Source of the DNA: Variovorax ginsengisoli
Lineage (GTDB): Bacteria; Pseudomonadota; Gammaproteobacteria; Burkholderiales; Burkholderiaceae_C
Assembly (NCBI RefSeq): GCF_030811835.1
Contig: NZ_JAUSRO010000018.1
Span: 62,001 to 126,000, forward strand
Direction of reading: 5' to 3'
Length of the DNA: 64,000 bases
The notes beneath the pieces were generated by a model. That model had not been told where the DNA came from, did no database searches, and saw only the letters and a program-made list of their open reading frames with translations. This document shows, piece by piece, positions 8,598 through 17,198 of the stretch (position 1 is the first letter of the stretch; each line of letters starts with the position of its first letter). Position numbers and translations under genes: made by a program.

Positions 8598-8828
8598 ATG
8601 AATGCTGCTCTTCGCGCTACGCAACCTTTAAAATCCTTCACCCGCGCTCAGGTGTACGACGCGTTGGAGATCGCAGGTAACGACGCTCGCGCGACCGATG
8701 CGGACATCCGCCGCCTGACTGCAGTGTTGATGCACATGAGCGTCCATGACCTGAGCATCGTCGACGAGGAGAGTCTCGACGATGCGACGGTGTTGGAGCT
8801 GTTGGACTACCTGCTCGCGAGCAAGTAA
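8598..8828 (+). CDS. Small acidic hypothetical protein upstream of parA
   Basis: A 76-residue acidic protein, predicted helical, with a tail rich in D, E and L (VDEESLDDATVLELLDYLLA). It starts at ATG 8598, 118 bp after the topoisomerase stop, and is followed by a clear intrinsic terminator at 8869-8904. It therefore forms the end of the transcript before the parA operon. No family recognised. Confidence 0.55.
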   Translation: MNAALRATQPLKSFTRAQVYDALEIAGNDARATDADIRRLTAVLMHMSVHDLSIVDEESLDDATVLELLDYLLASK

Positions 8829-8868
8829 CAATCAGCGTGTCGGCTCGCGCCGACCGGCTCATGCGAAG

Positions 8869-8904
8869 AGCCGCGTACCCTTGGCCAGGGACGCGGCTTT
8901 TTCT
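8869..8904 (+). terminator. Rho-independent terminator
   Basis: AGCCGCGT (8869-8876) pairs with ACGCGGCT (8891-8898), and CCC pairs with GGG inside the stem around a single bulged A. A run of T follows (8898-8902). It lies 40 bp after the small gene and insulates the parA operon. Confidence 0.85.
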
Positions 8905-8933
8905 ATGTCGCGAAGAATCGGATGGCTGCTTTT

Positions 8934-8996
8934 GGGTTGTAAACAAGGTTGACTATTAGGTTGTCCATAAAATTTACAATGGGCATATTCCAACCC
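8934..8996. promoter_or_regulatory. parA promoter region with three 12-bp-period GGTTG repeats
   Basis: GGTTG occurs at 8935, 8947 and 8959, exactly 12 bp apart, each followed by an AT-rich heptamer. An inverted GGGTTG copy (CAACCC) lies at 8991-8996. GGTTGTAAAC here (8935-8944) is the reverse complement of GTTTACAACC beside oriT (1478-1487), and TAGGTTGTC (8957-8965) also lies before the topoisomerase gene (6415-6423). TTGACT (8949-8954) and TACAAT (8975-8980) could serve as promoter elements with a long spacer. Such iterated sites fit a partition centromere or ParA/KorA operator. Confidence 0.5.
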
Positions 8997-9007
8997 GTCG
9001 AGGAAAC

Positions 9008-9772
9008 ATGAAAACGATCGCAATTGCCAACCAGAAGGGGGGCGTCGGCAAGACGACGCTTTCGTCGCATCTCGCCTTCGCGGCTGCCGGCGCGAACATG
9101 CGTGTGCTACTCGTGGACTTCGACCCGCAGGCGAGCCTCTCGCTGGGATGCAACGTGGCGGTGCCGGACCCGGCCTATCTCACCACGCTCGACCTGTTCT
9201 CGGAGAGGCCGGTGAACAAGCCGTTGCAGCCCGTGGATGACCACATGAGCATCATCCCGGCCGGCGATGAAGAACTCTACGAATACTTGGGCGCCACGAC
9301 CGACGTCCTGCTGCGCGCCCGTGCCATGCTGCGTGCTTTGGCTCCGAAGTTCGATCTGTGCATCATCGATACGCCGCCCGAACGTAACTCGCTGCTGATC
9401 GGTGCTCTGGCGAGCGCCGATTTCGTCATCGTGCCGATGACGCTCGGACTGTACGAAATGGGCGGCGTGAGCAAGCTCTTCAACACCATCCAAGGTGTGC
9501 AGGCGGCGCTGAACTCGGACCTTCGGAATTTGGGCATCCTGCTCATGAAGACCAACGGCCGCAGCGCCAAGGAGCGCGCGATGGTCAAGGCGATGCGTGA
9601 GGAGCACGGCGACTACGTTCTGTCGGCCGAGCTGCCCGAGCGCGCTGCCGTACGTCAGGCCGTCAACGCACGCACACCGGTCTGGTCGAACCCGCGTGGC
9701 TCGAGCCACGAAAAAGCCGCGAAAGAATGGTCGGATGCCTGCGCAATGATCCTGAAGGAAACCACGAAATGA
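9008..9772 (+). CDS. parA: ParA family partition ATPase
   Basis: A 254-residue ATPase that would position the element with ParB before cell division. It has the deviant Walker A KGGVGKTT at residues 10-17, a switch segment VDFDPQASLSLG and a Walker B-like LCIIDTPPE. There is no N-terminal helix-turn-helix domain, so it is a short ParA whose autoregulation would depend on a partner. ATG 9008 is preceded by GAGGAA. Its stop overlaps the parB start (ATGA at 9769-9772). The repeats at 8935-8963 are the likely operator or centromere. Confidence 0.9.
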   Translation: MKTIAIANQKGGVGKTTLSSHLAFAAAGANMRVLLVDFDPQASLSLGCNVAVPDPAYLTTLDLFSERPVNKPLQPVDDHMSIIPAGDEELYEYLGATTDVLLRARAMLRALAPKFDLCIIDTPPERNSLLIGALASADFVIVPMTLGLYEMGGVSKLFNTIQGVQAALNSDLRNLGILLMKTNGRSAKERAMVKAMREEHGDYVLSAELPERAAVRQAVNARTPVWSNPRGSSHEKAAKEWSDACAMILKETTK

Positions 9773-10911
9773 ACGCCGCTGCTAACCCTCTTGGTCAGAG
9801 CATGACCGACATGTTCAAAAACGTAAGGCAGGCTGCGCCGACGGAAGTCCTGATTTCGCTCATCGACGTGACCGACCAGGTCCGCGACGAATTCGAGGAC
9901 GCAGAGAACACGCTGCAGGAGCTGGCGGAGACGATCAAGGCCCAAGGCGTCATCCAGCCCATCTACCTGCGCACGCGCTCTGCCGGGCGCTACGAGCTGG
10001 TCGCCGGCGAGCGGCGCCTGCGCGCTGCCAAGATGGCCGGTCTCGAGAAAATTCCGTGCCTCATCCGCACGCTGACGGATGAGCAAGCTGTCGACGCGCA
10101 GTTCGTCGAGAACATCCATCGCAAGAACCTCACGCAGATGGAGGAAGCGCGGCAGCTCAAGAAGATGCTGAATGCACTGAACGGCGACCGGGAGGCGCTC
10201 GCCCAGAAAGTGAAGAAGAAGCAACCATGGATCACACAGCGCTTGAACCTGCTGGACCTCTCCCCCCAGGCGCAGCGTCTGGTCGACGAGAAGATCACGG
10301 CCGATGTGACGGCCATCAACACGGTCCGGCAGGTCGAGCGCCTGAACCCTGCAGCCGCCAAAGCGCTGGTGGACCAAGCCGCGGCCGCCAAGCCCGGCGC
10401 CGGGGGCAAGGATCTGCGCGCCAAGGCCGACGCAGCGAAGAAGCAGGCGAAGGTTCATTCCAAGCCGGGTTCTGCACCCGCAGCAGGCAAGGCTGGTGCA
10501 GCCACGCCATCCACGGCGACGCCGCGTGATCGCTCTGTGGAAGCGCCTGGAGCGCCGTCGGTGCAGAGCGGTGGCTCGATTTTCCCGACCGCCCCGCTCA
10601 AGCCGCATGAGCGCGCAATTGGAAGTTTGGTGGCTTCATCGCAAACATCGGGCGCGGATATTGTTACGATCCTGGGAACCGTACCGAAAGCCGATCTCGA
10701 CCTCGTCGTCCAACAGGGAACGACTTTTTTCGAGCGTGGCCGCAAAACGGAGGATCTCGCGCAAGCTCTGATCGCTGGAATCGCTCGCAACGAATTCGGC
10801 AAGGGGCCCGTCGAGCTATTCAATCTCGTGGCGTTCCTGCAGGGGCAGGGCAAAGCGGAAAAGTTCGAAGTTGACCAGGCGTTAGCCAAGATCAACATCT
10901 CAAAGAAATGA
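9769..10911 (+). CDS. parB: ParB family partition protein
   Basis: A 380-residue ParB. The N-terminal ParB/Srx domain contains IKAQGVIQPIYLR and GERRLRAAKMAG (the arginine-rich CTP-binding patch). FVENIHRKNL follows, then a helix-turn-helix region (LAQKVKKKQPWITQRLNLL). The C-terminal third (after an Ala/Lys/Pro linker near residue 220-260) includes PLKPHERAIGSLVASSQTS, perhaps a dimer domain. The start overlaps the parA stop by ATGA, and its own stop overlaps the next ATG in the same way (10908-10911), so the three genes are translationally coupled. Confidence 0.88.
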   Translation: MNAAANPLGQSMTDMFKNVRQAAPTEVLISLIDVTDQVRDEFEDAENTLQELAETIKAQGVIQPIYLRTRSAGRYELVAGERRLRAAKMAGLEKIPCLIRTLTDEQAVDAQFVENIHRKNLTQMEEARQLKKMLNALNGDREALAQKVKKKQPWITQRLNLLDLSPQAQRLVDEKITADVTAINTVRQVERLNPAAAKALVDQAAAAKPGAGGKDLRAKADAAKKQAKVHSKPGSAPAAGKAGAATPSTATPRDRSVEAPGAPSVQSGGSIFPTAPLKPHERAIGSLVASSQTSGADIVTILGTVPKADLDLVVQQGTTFFERGRKTEDLAQALIAGIARNEFGKGPVELFNLVAFLQGQGKAEKFEVDQALAKINISKK

Positions 10912-11336
10912 CCAGAACGACCGAGACGTTAATGACGCCCGAGATTTTCGAGGCGACCATGCCGTATTTCATCACGCGTGCCGGAGGGCACTCGAAAGAA
11001 ATTGCGTTTGCTCATTACGTCCTCGGTCTTCGTACCGCGCTCATCATGGAGAGGGTGGGTACTTCGAAACAGAACATCGTGAAGACGCTCGCGCGCTTCG
11101 CTGACGCCTACGACAAGTACCAACAGGCTTCCCGGAACATCGCATCGGCACAGAGTCTGGTTGCTGAACTTTGGCCGCAGAACGATCCTTCATTCACGCA
11201 GCCACCCACCGCCAAGCCGGCGCCCGCGAAGAAAGCGCCTGCGAAGAAAGCGGCCGCGAAGAAAGCAGTGCCTGCGAAGGTCGCAGCCAAGAAGACCGCC
11301 GCGAGCAAAGTGGCCAGCAAGAAAGCGGCGAAGTAG
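10908..11336 (+). CDS. TrfB/KorA-like regulator with histone-H1-like tail
   Basis: A 142-residue protein. Residues about 9-65 resemble the TrfB/KorA DNA-binding domain of plasmid global repressors (MTPEIFEATMPYF, then RVGTSKQNIVKTLARFADAY as a helix-turn-helix). From about residue 100 the chain becomes repeats of AKKA/APAKKA ending KKAAK, like bacterial histone H1-type tails, which bind DNA non-specifically. It is the last gene of the parA-parB operon. KorA proteins bind short palindromes, so the TTTCGCATGCGAAA sites are natural candidates, though none lies before parA. Family assignment is by motif only. Confidence 0.6.
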   Translation: MTRTTETLMTPEIFEATMPYFITRAGGHSKEIAFAHYVLGLRTALIMERVGTSKQNIVKTLARFADAYDKYQQASRNIASAQSLVAELWPQNDPSFTQPPTAKPAPAKKAPAKKAAAKKAVPAKVAAKKTAASKVASKKAAK

Positions 11337-11363
11337 CCGATTTTCTCCTCCAGCCCCGACGCT

Positions 11364-11403
11364 GTTAGCGCCAGTGCAATCTTGATCAGCAGAGGGCGCT
11401 AAC
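11364..11403. terminator. 9-bp inverted repeat after the parAB operon
   Basis: GTTAGCGCC (11364-11372) and GGCGCTAAC (11395-11403) are perfect inverse copies 22 bp apart, 28 bp after the operon's last stop codon. With no T-tract, a terminator and a bidirectional operator are both possible. Confidence 0.4.
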
Positions 11404-11545
11404 CAAAATACGGTGCGAATTCGCTTCCAAGGCGCCGTCTCTGAAGTGATCTCGGCCTTTATATCTGCATCTGTTTTTCCATACTGCTTGCGGGTTATGC
11501 TGCCGCCATGAGTAGTCAAACGATCGGCAGTTTTGCTGAGTACGG

Positions 11546-12400
11546 ATGCCCAGAGTGACGCACCGGAGGGCCGATAGAAGTCCGGCACGCACCCTCGCAG
11601 GCAAGAAAACGAGTTCGCTGCGAAGGCTGGGTATTGCGTTCATCTTCGCGGTCGTCGGCGCCGTGCAGGTGCCTGGCTGCAGCGTCACTCCGCACGTTGC
11701 TGCACCCCACGCCGGCGGTCAGTCCGCGCCGCAGACAAGCCAGGTCGGCGCCTTCGCGCAGTGCCCTCAGCTTTTCCCGGGGCACGTGCCAACGGTCGCG
11801 TGGCCAGGCCGTCAGCGTGCACTGTGCTTCGATGCCTTCGCCGTGCTTCATTCCGGGGAGAGCAAGACCCCCGTCTACACCGTCGAGCGGCTGACGCGAA
11901 GCGGTGTTGAAGCCGCCAAGAAAATCAAGCGGTCCGATCGGTTTTACCCCGAAGCACGATTGCCCGCGGCTGATCGGGCGCAACTGACCGACTACGCGGG
12001 AAGCGGCTACGACCGTGGCCACATGGCTCCAGCCGGCGACATGCCGACGGTGGAGTCCAAAGCGCAATCGTTCTCGCTGGCCAACATGGTCCCTCAGGTG
12101 CCAGAGCTCAATCAGAAGGCCTGGAACCAGGTCGAGCAAGCCACGCGCAAGTACGCCGCCCGCGCAAGCGGGGATGTGTACGTGTTCACCGGTCCGACGT
12201 TCGCCCAACGACCGACCACGATCGGAGCCGGTCAAGTGTGGGTGCCGAGCCATACCTGGAAAGTGGTCTACAGCAGCGGAGACGGTCGAGCGTGGGCGTA
12301 CTGGATGGCCAACAACGCTGGCAAGCAGAGCCTGCAGCCGATCAGCTACCAGGAGTTCGAGCAGCGATCGGGCTTGCAGTTGTTGGCGGGAGCGAATTAG
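11546..12400 (+). CDS. Secreted or lipid-anchored DNA/RNA non-specific endonuclease (NUC1 family)
   Basis: A 284-residue protein of the Serratia-type nuclease family. The catalytic motif DRGHMAPAGDM is at about residue 156, and the metal-binding asparagine region SLANMVPQ and downstream QKAWNQVE follow in the expected order. The N-terminus has a basic stretch, a hydrophobic segment (LGIAFIFAVVGAVQVPGC) and a cysteine that could be a lipobox. The domain is of normal size. Nucleases of this kind are common passengers of conjugative plasmids (for example nuc of pKM101). It is separated from the par operon by about 200 bp that contain the inverted repeat at 11364. Confidence 0.85.
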   Translation: MPRVTHRRADRSPARTLAGKKTSSLRRLGIAFIFAVVGAVQVPGCSVTPHVAAPHAGGQSAPQTSQVGAFAQCPQLFPGHVPTVAWPGRQRALCFDAFAVLHSGESKTPVYTVERLTRSGVEAAKKIKRSDRFYPEARLPAADRAQLTDYAGSGYDRGHMAPAGDMPTVESKAQSFSLANMVPQVPELNQKAWNQVEQATRKYAARASGDVYVFTGPTFAQRPTTIGAGQVWVPSHTWKVVYSSGDGRAWAYWMANNAGKQSLQPISYQEFEQRSGLQLLAGAN

Positions 12401-12476
12401 GTCGTTCCAGAATGCGCTCTATGGGCCGCCTAAGTCGGCTTGAGTGATCTGCTCGGGCTGCAACTACAGTGGGGGC

Positions 12477-12995
12477 ATGACAACCCACCAATTGCGGGCG
12501 GCCAGGCCCGAGAACATTGCCGAGATCGTCGACCTGATTCTCATGCACGGACCCAACCCGTGGAATTGGCTGCCACCTGACGAGGTGGCGCGGCATGTGG
12601 GGCAGATCGCAACAGGCGCAGTGGAGGCGGTGGTCGCTTGGGATGGCTCGGCGCTTCAGGGCGTGGTGACCTTCTGCCAGACGCAAGACTTCGCACGCTA
12701 CCAGCCGGAGGGCCGGGCCGGGGAGACTCATGGCTACATCTGCGAAGCAGTCGTTCACCGTGACGCCGTTGGCCAAGGCTTGGGCGCTCGCTTGCTGGCA
12801 GCGGCGCTCGATGTGCTGAAGGCGCGGGGCATGCGCGAGGTGTACATCGACCGGCACGAAGAAAATGCCGCATCGGCCGGCATGATGCGCAAGGCCGGGT
12901 TCACGGTGATTGACACCTTTCCTGAGCCAGCCAAGCGCCCCCACGGCTCAGGTCGCACGACCGTCTGCCGTATCTTCATCGTCCCCAACGCGTGA
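12477..12995 (+). CDS. GNAT family N-acetyltransferase
   Basis: A 172-residue acetyltransferase. The acetyl-CoA binding motif A is visible as VHRDAVGQGLGARLLAAAL. Motif B follows as ENAASAGMMRKAGF, which is typical of GNAT enzymes acting on small molecules or amino groups; the substrate is unknown. ATG 12477 was chosen over an upstream in-frame start because of the upstream GGGGGC stretch and the normal GNAT start. It converges with, and overlaps by 48 bp, the LysR gene ending at 12948. Confidence 0.8.
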   Translation: MTTHQLRAARPENIAEIVDLILMHGPNPWNWLPPDEVARHVGQIATGAVEAVVAWDGSALQGVVTFCQTQDFARYQPEGRAGETHGYICEAVVHRDAVGQGLGARLLAAALDVLKARGMREVYIDRHEENAASAGMMRKAGFTVIDTFPEPAKRPHGSGRTTVCRIFIVPNA

Positions 12996-13889
12996 CCTGC
13001 TGCCCGTCGTCGATGCCAAGCTGTGCAGCAGTTGTTGTGCGATCTCTGCCATGGCAACGCCGAGCGGTGCCGCGTGGAAGAGCCACATCTCATACAGCGG
13101 CAGCGTCTCGCGCAGTTTCAAAGACGCGATCAGTGGACTCAGTTCACCGCTCACCAACGCTGGATGCGGCACGACGGCGAGCAGATCGGTATGGGCGACG
13201 AGGTTGAGCATGCTGGGGTAGTCGGGGCAGCTCACCATCACGTGAGGTGGTTCCATGTTTCGCACCGAGAAGGCTTCGGTCAGCACGTTCACAGGACCGC
13301 GGACGCTGGGGCCGACGATGGCCCAGTTCGCGTGCTGCAGGTCCTCCAGGCTGTGCGCCGTCGCGAGCGCATGGCCACGTCGGGCCCAGACCATCGGCTG
13401 CAGTCGATACAGCGGCTCGCAGGCCACATGCACCTCGCGGTAGCCACGCGGGCGGGGCGAAATGACGAAGTCCACCTCTCGCCTCGACAGGCTCGCGAGC
13501 AGTTGGCCTTCGTCGGCGCTGTGCAACTGCAAGCTGCGCCCAGTCGCGTCGCCGCACCAATGGGTGTACAGAGCCAGCCCGCAGACCAACGCGGCGGAGG
13601 GCGTGAGCCCGATGCGCAGCAGCCCGGCATCGACCGGGCGGGACACGGTCCCTGTCAACGCGTCGACCCGGTCCGCCAGCATGACCGACTCCCTGGCAAG
13701 CTGCAGCGCGAACTCGGTCGGCACCAGTCGGCGCCCGACCCGAGTGAACAGCCGGTGCCCGAGTTCGGCTTGCAACTGCTTCATGCCATGGCTGATGGCC
13801 GACTGCGTCACGCTTCCAGCTTGGGCGGCAGCGGCGAACGAGCCATGCGCGATTACGAGCCGAAGGTAGTCCAGATGGCGAAAATACAT
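12948..13889 (-). CDS. LysR-family transcriptional regulator
   Basis: A 313-residue LysR regulator. The N-terminal winged helix-turn-helix (MYFRHLDYLRLVIAHGSFAA then SVTQSAISHGMKQLQAELG) is complete. The co-inducer-binding domain has the usual RIGLTPSAALV start and the VDFVISPRP strand. I set the start at 13889; a longer in-frame reading upstream has no family similarity. It is divergent from the NTF2-like gene at 13959, which is the probable target. The C-terminus overlaps the GNAT gene by 48 bp. Confidence 0.85.
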   Translation of the reverse strand: MYFRHLDYLRLVIAHGSFAAAAQAGSVTQSAISHGMKQLQAELGHRLFTRVGRRLVPTEFALQLARESVMLADRVDALTGTVSRPVDAGLLRIGLTPSAALVCGLALYTHWCGDATGRSLQLHSADEGQLLASLSRREVDFVISPRPRGYREVHVACEPLYRLQPMVWARRGHALATAHSLEDLQHANWAIVGPSVRGPVNVLTEAFSVRNMEPPHVMVSCPDYPSMLNLVAHTDLLAVVPHPALVSGELSPLIASLKLRETLPLYEMWLFHAAPLGVAMAEIAQQLLHSLASTTGSRSRVGDDEDTADGRAT

Positions 13890-13958
13890 AAACGGCGTTG
13901 ATGGGTTAGCCGGGATTGTTACTTGCAATCCTGTGCGGGATCGGAAAGACTGCATGCC

Positions 13959-14375
13959 ATGACCTCCTCGCCCAACGACACCGTCCGCGCTTATCTGCGG
14001 CATCTGCATGCCAGTGACACCTCGGGCATGATCGCCACCTTCGCGCCCGATGGCTTGGTGCATTCGCCCTTTCTCGGGACCATGGTGGCCAGTGACTTCT
14101 TCGGCAGGCTCGCCAAGGCCTCGAGCAAGAGTGTGATCACGCTCATCGACCTGTTCACTTCGGTCCAGGCAGACACAGATTTCGTTCGCGTGGCGGCTTA
14201 CTTCCGCTACGACTGGACGTTGAACGACGGCCGGCTGGTCGACTTCACCTGCGTGGATGTCTTCGGCTTCAGTCCGGGCAGCCTCCTCATCCAGGACATG
14301 CAGATCGTGTACGACACGCATCCCTTGCGAGAGCAGGTGGGCGACAAGTACGCACCTGATCCGCAGGGGGCTTGA
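13959..14375 (+). CDS. SnoaL/NTF2-like protein
   Basis: A 138-residue protein of the NTF2-like cone fold. The start DTVRAYLRHLHASDTSGMIA, then FAPDGLVHSPFLG and the strand VRVAAYFRYDW are typical of SnoaL-like or ketosteroid-isomerase-like members. Function cannot be fixed; related proteins are small-molecule isomerases or cyclases. ATG 13959 follows GGAAAG at a suitable distance. Only 69 bp separate it from the divergent LysR gene, which suggests direct regulation. Confidence 0.65.
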   Translation: MTSSPNDTVRAYLRHLHASDTSGMIATFAPDGLVHSPFLGTMVASDFFGRLAKASSKSVITLIDLFTSVQADTDFVRVAAYFRYDWTLNDGRLVDFTCVDVFGFSPGSLLIQDMQIVYDTHPLREQVGDKYAPDPQGA

Positions 14376-14562
14376 CCTCGCAAACATTCTGACTCTCGGG
14401 CCGCCGTGGCGACGCTGAAAGCGCGTTTTCCTCTGGGGGTGAGGCAGAAACACCTCCTCGTGCACTTTGAGGCTGTACCAGGCAGGAATGCGCACCTGGC
14501 CGGCATGGCAGGGTGTCTGGCGCTGCTGGGCGCGGAACACGGCGGTGCCGGATGCGGCGACA

Positions 14563-16569
14563 TCAGGGCTGTCCGGAAAACACGGCCACGGCGTTGCGTC
14601 CTCGCGCCTTTGCCGCATAGCAGGCCGAATCGGCGGCGCGCAGGACGGCAGCCGCGTCCTTGAAAGACGCATCAACGGCCACCAAGCCTATGCTTGCGCC
14701 TACGCCGAACGAGCGGCCTTCCCAGATCAACTGATAGGCCTCGACTGCGAGGCGCAGCTTTTCCGCGACCTCCACCGCCCGTGGCAATGGGCATCCATGA
14801 AGCAGGATGGCGAACTCATCGCCACCCAGCCTGGCCACGGTGTCAGCCAGGCGCACGTGGCCTGTCAACGTGCTCGCCACATCGCGCAAAACAGCGTCGC
14901 CTATCGGATGGCCCCCCGTGTCGTTGACCTCTTTGAAGTGATCCAGATCGATGAACATCGCGCAAAACGGCTCGTCATCAGCGCGCGCGGTTGCCGCTTC
15001 GAGCATTTCCTCGAAAGCGGCGCGGTTGGACAGCCCGGTCAGCGAGTCGTGGCTGGAGATCCAGGCGAGGCGCTCGCGGTGAGCCCTCGACACTGTGACG
15101 TCCTCCAGGGTCCAGATGGTTCCCTTCGAGTGGTCCTCCGGCGCCACAGCCCTCCCGCGCAATCGTGCCCAAAAAACGTCGCCGCCGGCTCGCGCCAGCT
15201 CGACCTCGCCACTGAACGCTCCGTCGTGCATGAAGGAGCGATCTGCCAGCGCGGATAGCGCGTCATAAGCCGCCTGCGAGGGATAGATGATGGACGCGGG
15301 CTGGCCCACCAGATCGGCTTTCGCGAACCCGAAGATTTCGCAGAACTGGCGGCTCACCATTTCATATCGACCTTCCCGCGTGAGCGCGATGCCGATGTCA
15401 GCCTGATCGAGCACCGCCTCGAGTTGCGCGAGAAGGGCTTCCGTCTCATCTTGCTTTTGGCGGCGCTGCTCGACCACCCGCGCGAACGCTCGTCCCAGCT
15501 GCCCCACCTCGCCGCGCCCGTGCGGCCAATCCTCTACCGACACGTCGCCCTCCGACAGCAAGACGCTGGCGCGCGCGCGAAGCCGGGAAATCGGAAGAGT
15601 GATGAGCCACGCCAGGCCGCCGGATAGCGCTGCCGCCCCGAGCGCGACCCAGGCGGCAGAGGTCCAGGCGGTCTTGCGAGCGGCCGCCACCGGCGCGAGC
15701 GCCACTGCCAAGGGGGTCAGACGCGCCAGCGTCCAGTCCGTGTCGGGGATGCCGGCCATCGCCACCAGGTGTCCCTGGCTCAACGTGGTGGTGCCGACGG
15801 TGTCTATCGCGCTGCCGGATGCGCGCCAGAGTTCGAATGCCTCGGCGAGCCCGGGCTCGGCTGCCGCATGCCCCAGAAGACGCGCCGGGTTGGTGTGGGC
15901 CATGAGCATCCCCTGGCGGTTCATCACGAGAACGCGCGACGCGTCTTCGCGGCCCGCGCGCGCCGCCTCAGAGAAAAGGTTGTTCGAGCTCAGCGCCAGC
16001 ACGCCGGCGAGCACACCGAGCACCTCGCCGTTTCTTCCTCGCGTGGAGATCGCCATGACGACCACCGGTGTCTTGACACGCTTGGCCGCCAGTGGCTCTG
16101 AGATGATCAACTGGTCGGTGTTCAGCGCTTGCTGAAAATAAGCCCGATCGCCGACGTCGGGCAGCTCCGATGAGAGCCTTCCCTGCGAGATGCCCCCGAG
16201 CAGTTCGCCGCTGGGCCGGGCGGCGAAAACGCCCTCGAAAAGCGATCCCAGGGCCGAGTTGGCCAGCAAGTGCCGCCGCATCGCCTCGGGGTCCGCCCAC
16301 AATTCGGAAGGGGACTGCCGCGCCGCCGCCTTCAGCGCATCGCGCAGCATGTCGACCTTGGTCCCCATCAGCGTCGCAGTGCGCTCGGCGTCGTCGCTTT
16401 CGCCCTTCACCAGCAACTGCTCCATATTGCGCTCGGTAGCGACGAATGCGAAGTGGGCCGTGATGACGGCCGCAGCGGCGGCGGCCATTAGGGCAATGGC
16501 GACGATCTGGAACTTGAGCGTGTAAATCCAGGCCAGACGTGGGCGGGTCGGGCGTGTTGCGATGTCCAT
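14563..16569 (-). CDS. Membrane diguanylate cyclase: sensor domain, HAMP, PAS, GGDEF
   Basis: A 668-residue cyclic-di-GMP synthase. A transmembrane helix near residues 20-40 leads to a periplasmic dCache-like sensor domain (GDRAYFQQALNTDQLIISEP, AISTRGRNGEVLGVLAGV). A second helix (WVALGAAALSGGLAWLI), a HAMP segment and a PAS domain (LDQADIGIALTREGRYEMVS) follow. The GGDEF domain has SSHDSLTGLSNRAAF and an intact RLGGDEF active site; no RxxD inhibitory site is obvious five residues before it. No EAL domain. I take ATG 16569 as start. Upstream the frame is open into IS3 remnants, so an insertion has replaced the native promoter region. Confidence 0.85.
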   Translation of the reverse strand: MDIATRPTRPRLAWIYTLKFQIVAIALMAAAAAAVITAHFAFVATERNMEQLLVKGESDDAERTATLMGTKVDMLRDALKAAARQSPSELWADPEAMRRHLLANSALGSLFEGVFAARPSGELLGGISQGRLSSELPDVGDRAYFQQALNTDQLIISEPLAAKRVKTPVVVMAISTRGRNGEVLGVLAGVLALSSNNLFSEAARAGREDASRVLVMNRQGMLMAHTNPARLLGHAAAEPGLAEAFELWRASGSAIDTVGTTTLSQGHLVAMAGIPDTDWTLARLTPLAVALAPVAAARKTAWTSAAWVALGAAALSGGLAWLITLPISRLRARASVLLSEGDVSVEDWPHGRGEVGQLGRAFARVVEQRRQKQDETEALLAQLEAVLDQADIGIALTREGRYEMVSRQFCEIFGFAKADLVGQPASIIYPSQAAYDALSALADRSFMHDGAFSGEVELARAGGDVFWARLRGRAVAPEDHSKGTIWTLEDVTVSRAHRERLAWISSHDSLTGLSNRAAFEEMLEAATARADDEPFCAMFIDLDHFKEVNDTGGHPIGDAVLRDVASTLTGHVRLADTVARLGGDEFAILLHGCPLPRAVEVAEKLRLAVEAYQLIWEGRSFGVGASIGLVAVDASFKDAAAVLRAADSACYAAKARGRNAVAVFSGQP

Positions 16570-16594
16570 CGCAGGAATGCTACTCCCCGTGCGC

Positions 16595-16728
16595 TTAAGA
16601 GGCATGTGTCGCGACAGGCTGCACACTACGCTCGCCTGGCGTTTGGTCGGCATCCAGAATCCAGCGGCGAAGCAGGTTCGCGTTGACGCCGTTGGCCAGG
16701 GCGATGGCAGCGATCGAGACGCCGGCAG
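16595..16728 (-). pseudogene. IS66-family TnpA (OrfA) C-terminal fragment
   Basis: The leftward frame reads AAGVSIAAIALANGVNANLL then RRWI, the conserved helix-turn-helix end of IS66 TnpA, and ends just before the diguanylate cyclase. The 5' part is lost at the junction with the IS3 fragment near 16728. Confidence 0.65.
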
Positions 16729-17165
16729 CCGTGTGACGTACTGGCCCGAGATGCCCCAGTCCACCGCGATGCTCACGCACTCGTGGCTGAAGTCATCAGC
16801 GACCGTCAAGCACTTGATGCGCCGCCCCGTACTCAGGCTGTCGCTAACGAAGTCCATGCTCCACACCTCATTTGCCGTCGTGGCCAATCGCAGCGGCACG
16901 CGTTCACTGGTCGGGCGCTTGACCTTCTTGCGCTTGCGCACTGCCAAGTTGGCGGCGCTGTAGAGCCGGTAGACCTTCTTATGGTTCACACCGGGGAAGT
17001 GCGAGCGCACCATGTCGTGGATGCGCCGATAGCCGAAGCGCCGGCGCGCGTGCGCTCTCGACGATCTTGCTGCTGAGCTCTTGCGTCATGGCATCGGCTT
17101 CGGGTGGGTTGCGGTAGCTGTCGCGGGAGAGCCCCACAAGCCTGCAGGCGCGCCGTAAGCACGCG
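16728..17165 (-). pseudogene. IS3-family transposase OrfB fragment, frameshifted
   Basis: Leftward frames give consecutive pieces of an IS3-type integrase: RRACRLVGLSRDSYRNPPEA, then RRFGYRRIHDMVRSHFPGVN and VWSMDFVSDSL (first catalytic Asp), ending at ADDFSHECVSIAVDWGISGQ. A frameshift separates the first piece from the rest near 17050. The C-terminal part with the remaining catalytic residues is missing. Confidence 0.7.
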
Positions 17166-17198
17166 GCGATGTCATCTTGACGCTGCGCGCGCCGAGTC

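Noticed and set aside
13890..14675. Long N-terminal extension of the minus-strand LysR frame
   Set aside because: The extension has no similarity and covers the NTF2-like gene and its promoter; the LysR domain begins at 13889.
14563..17013. 816-residue IS3-diguanylate cyclase fusion protein
   Set aside because: The IS part ends out of family before the cyclase, and a normal membrane-protein start exists at 16569. An open frame alone does not show a fusion.
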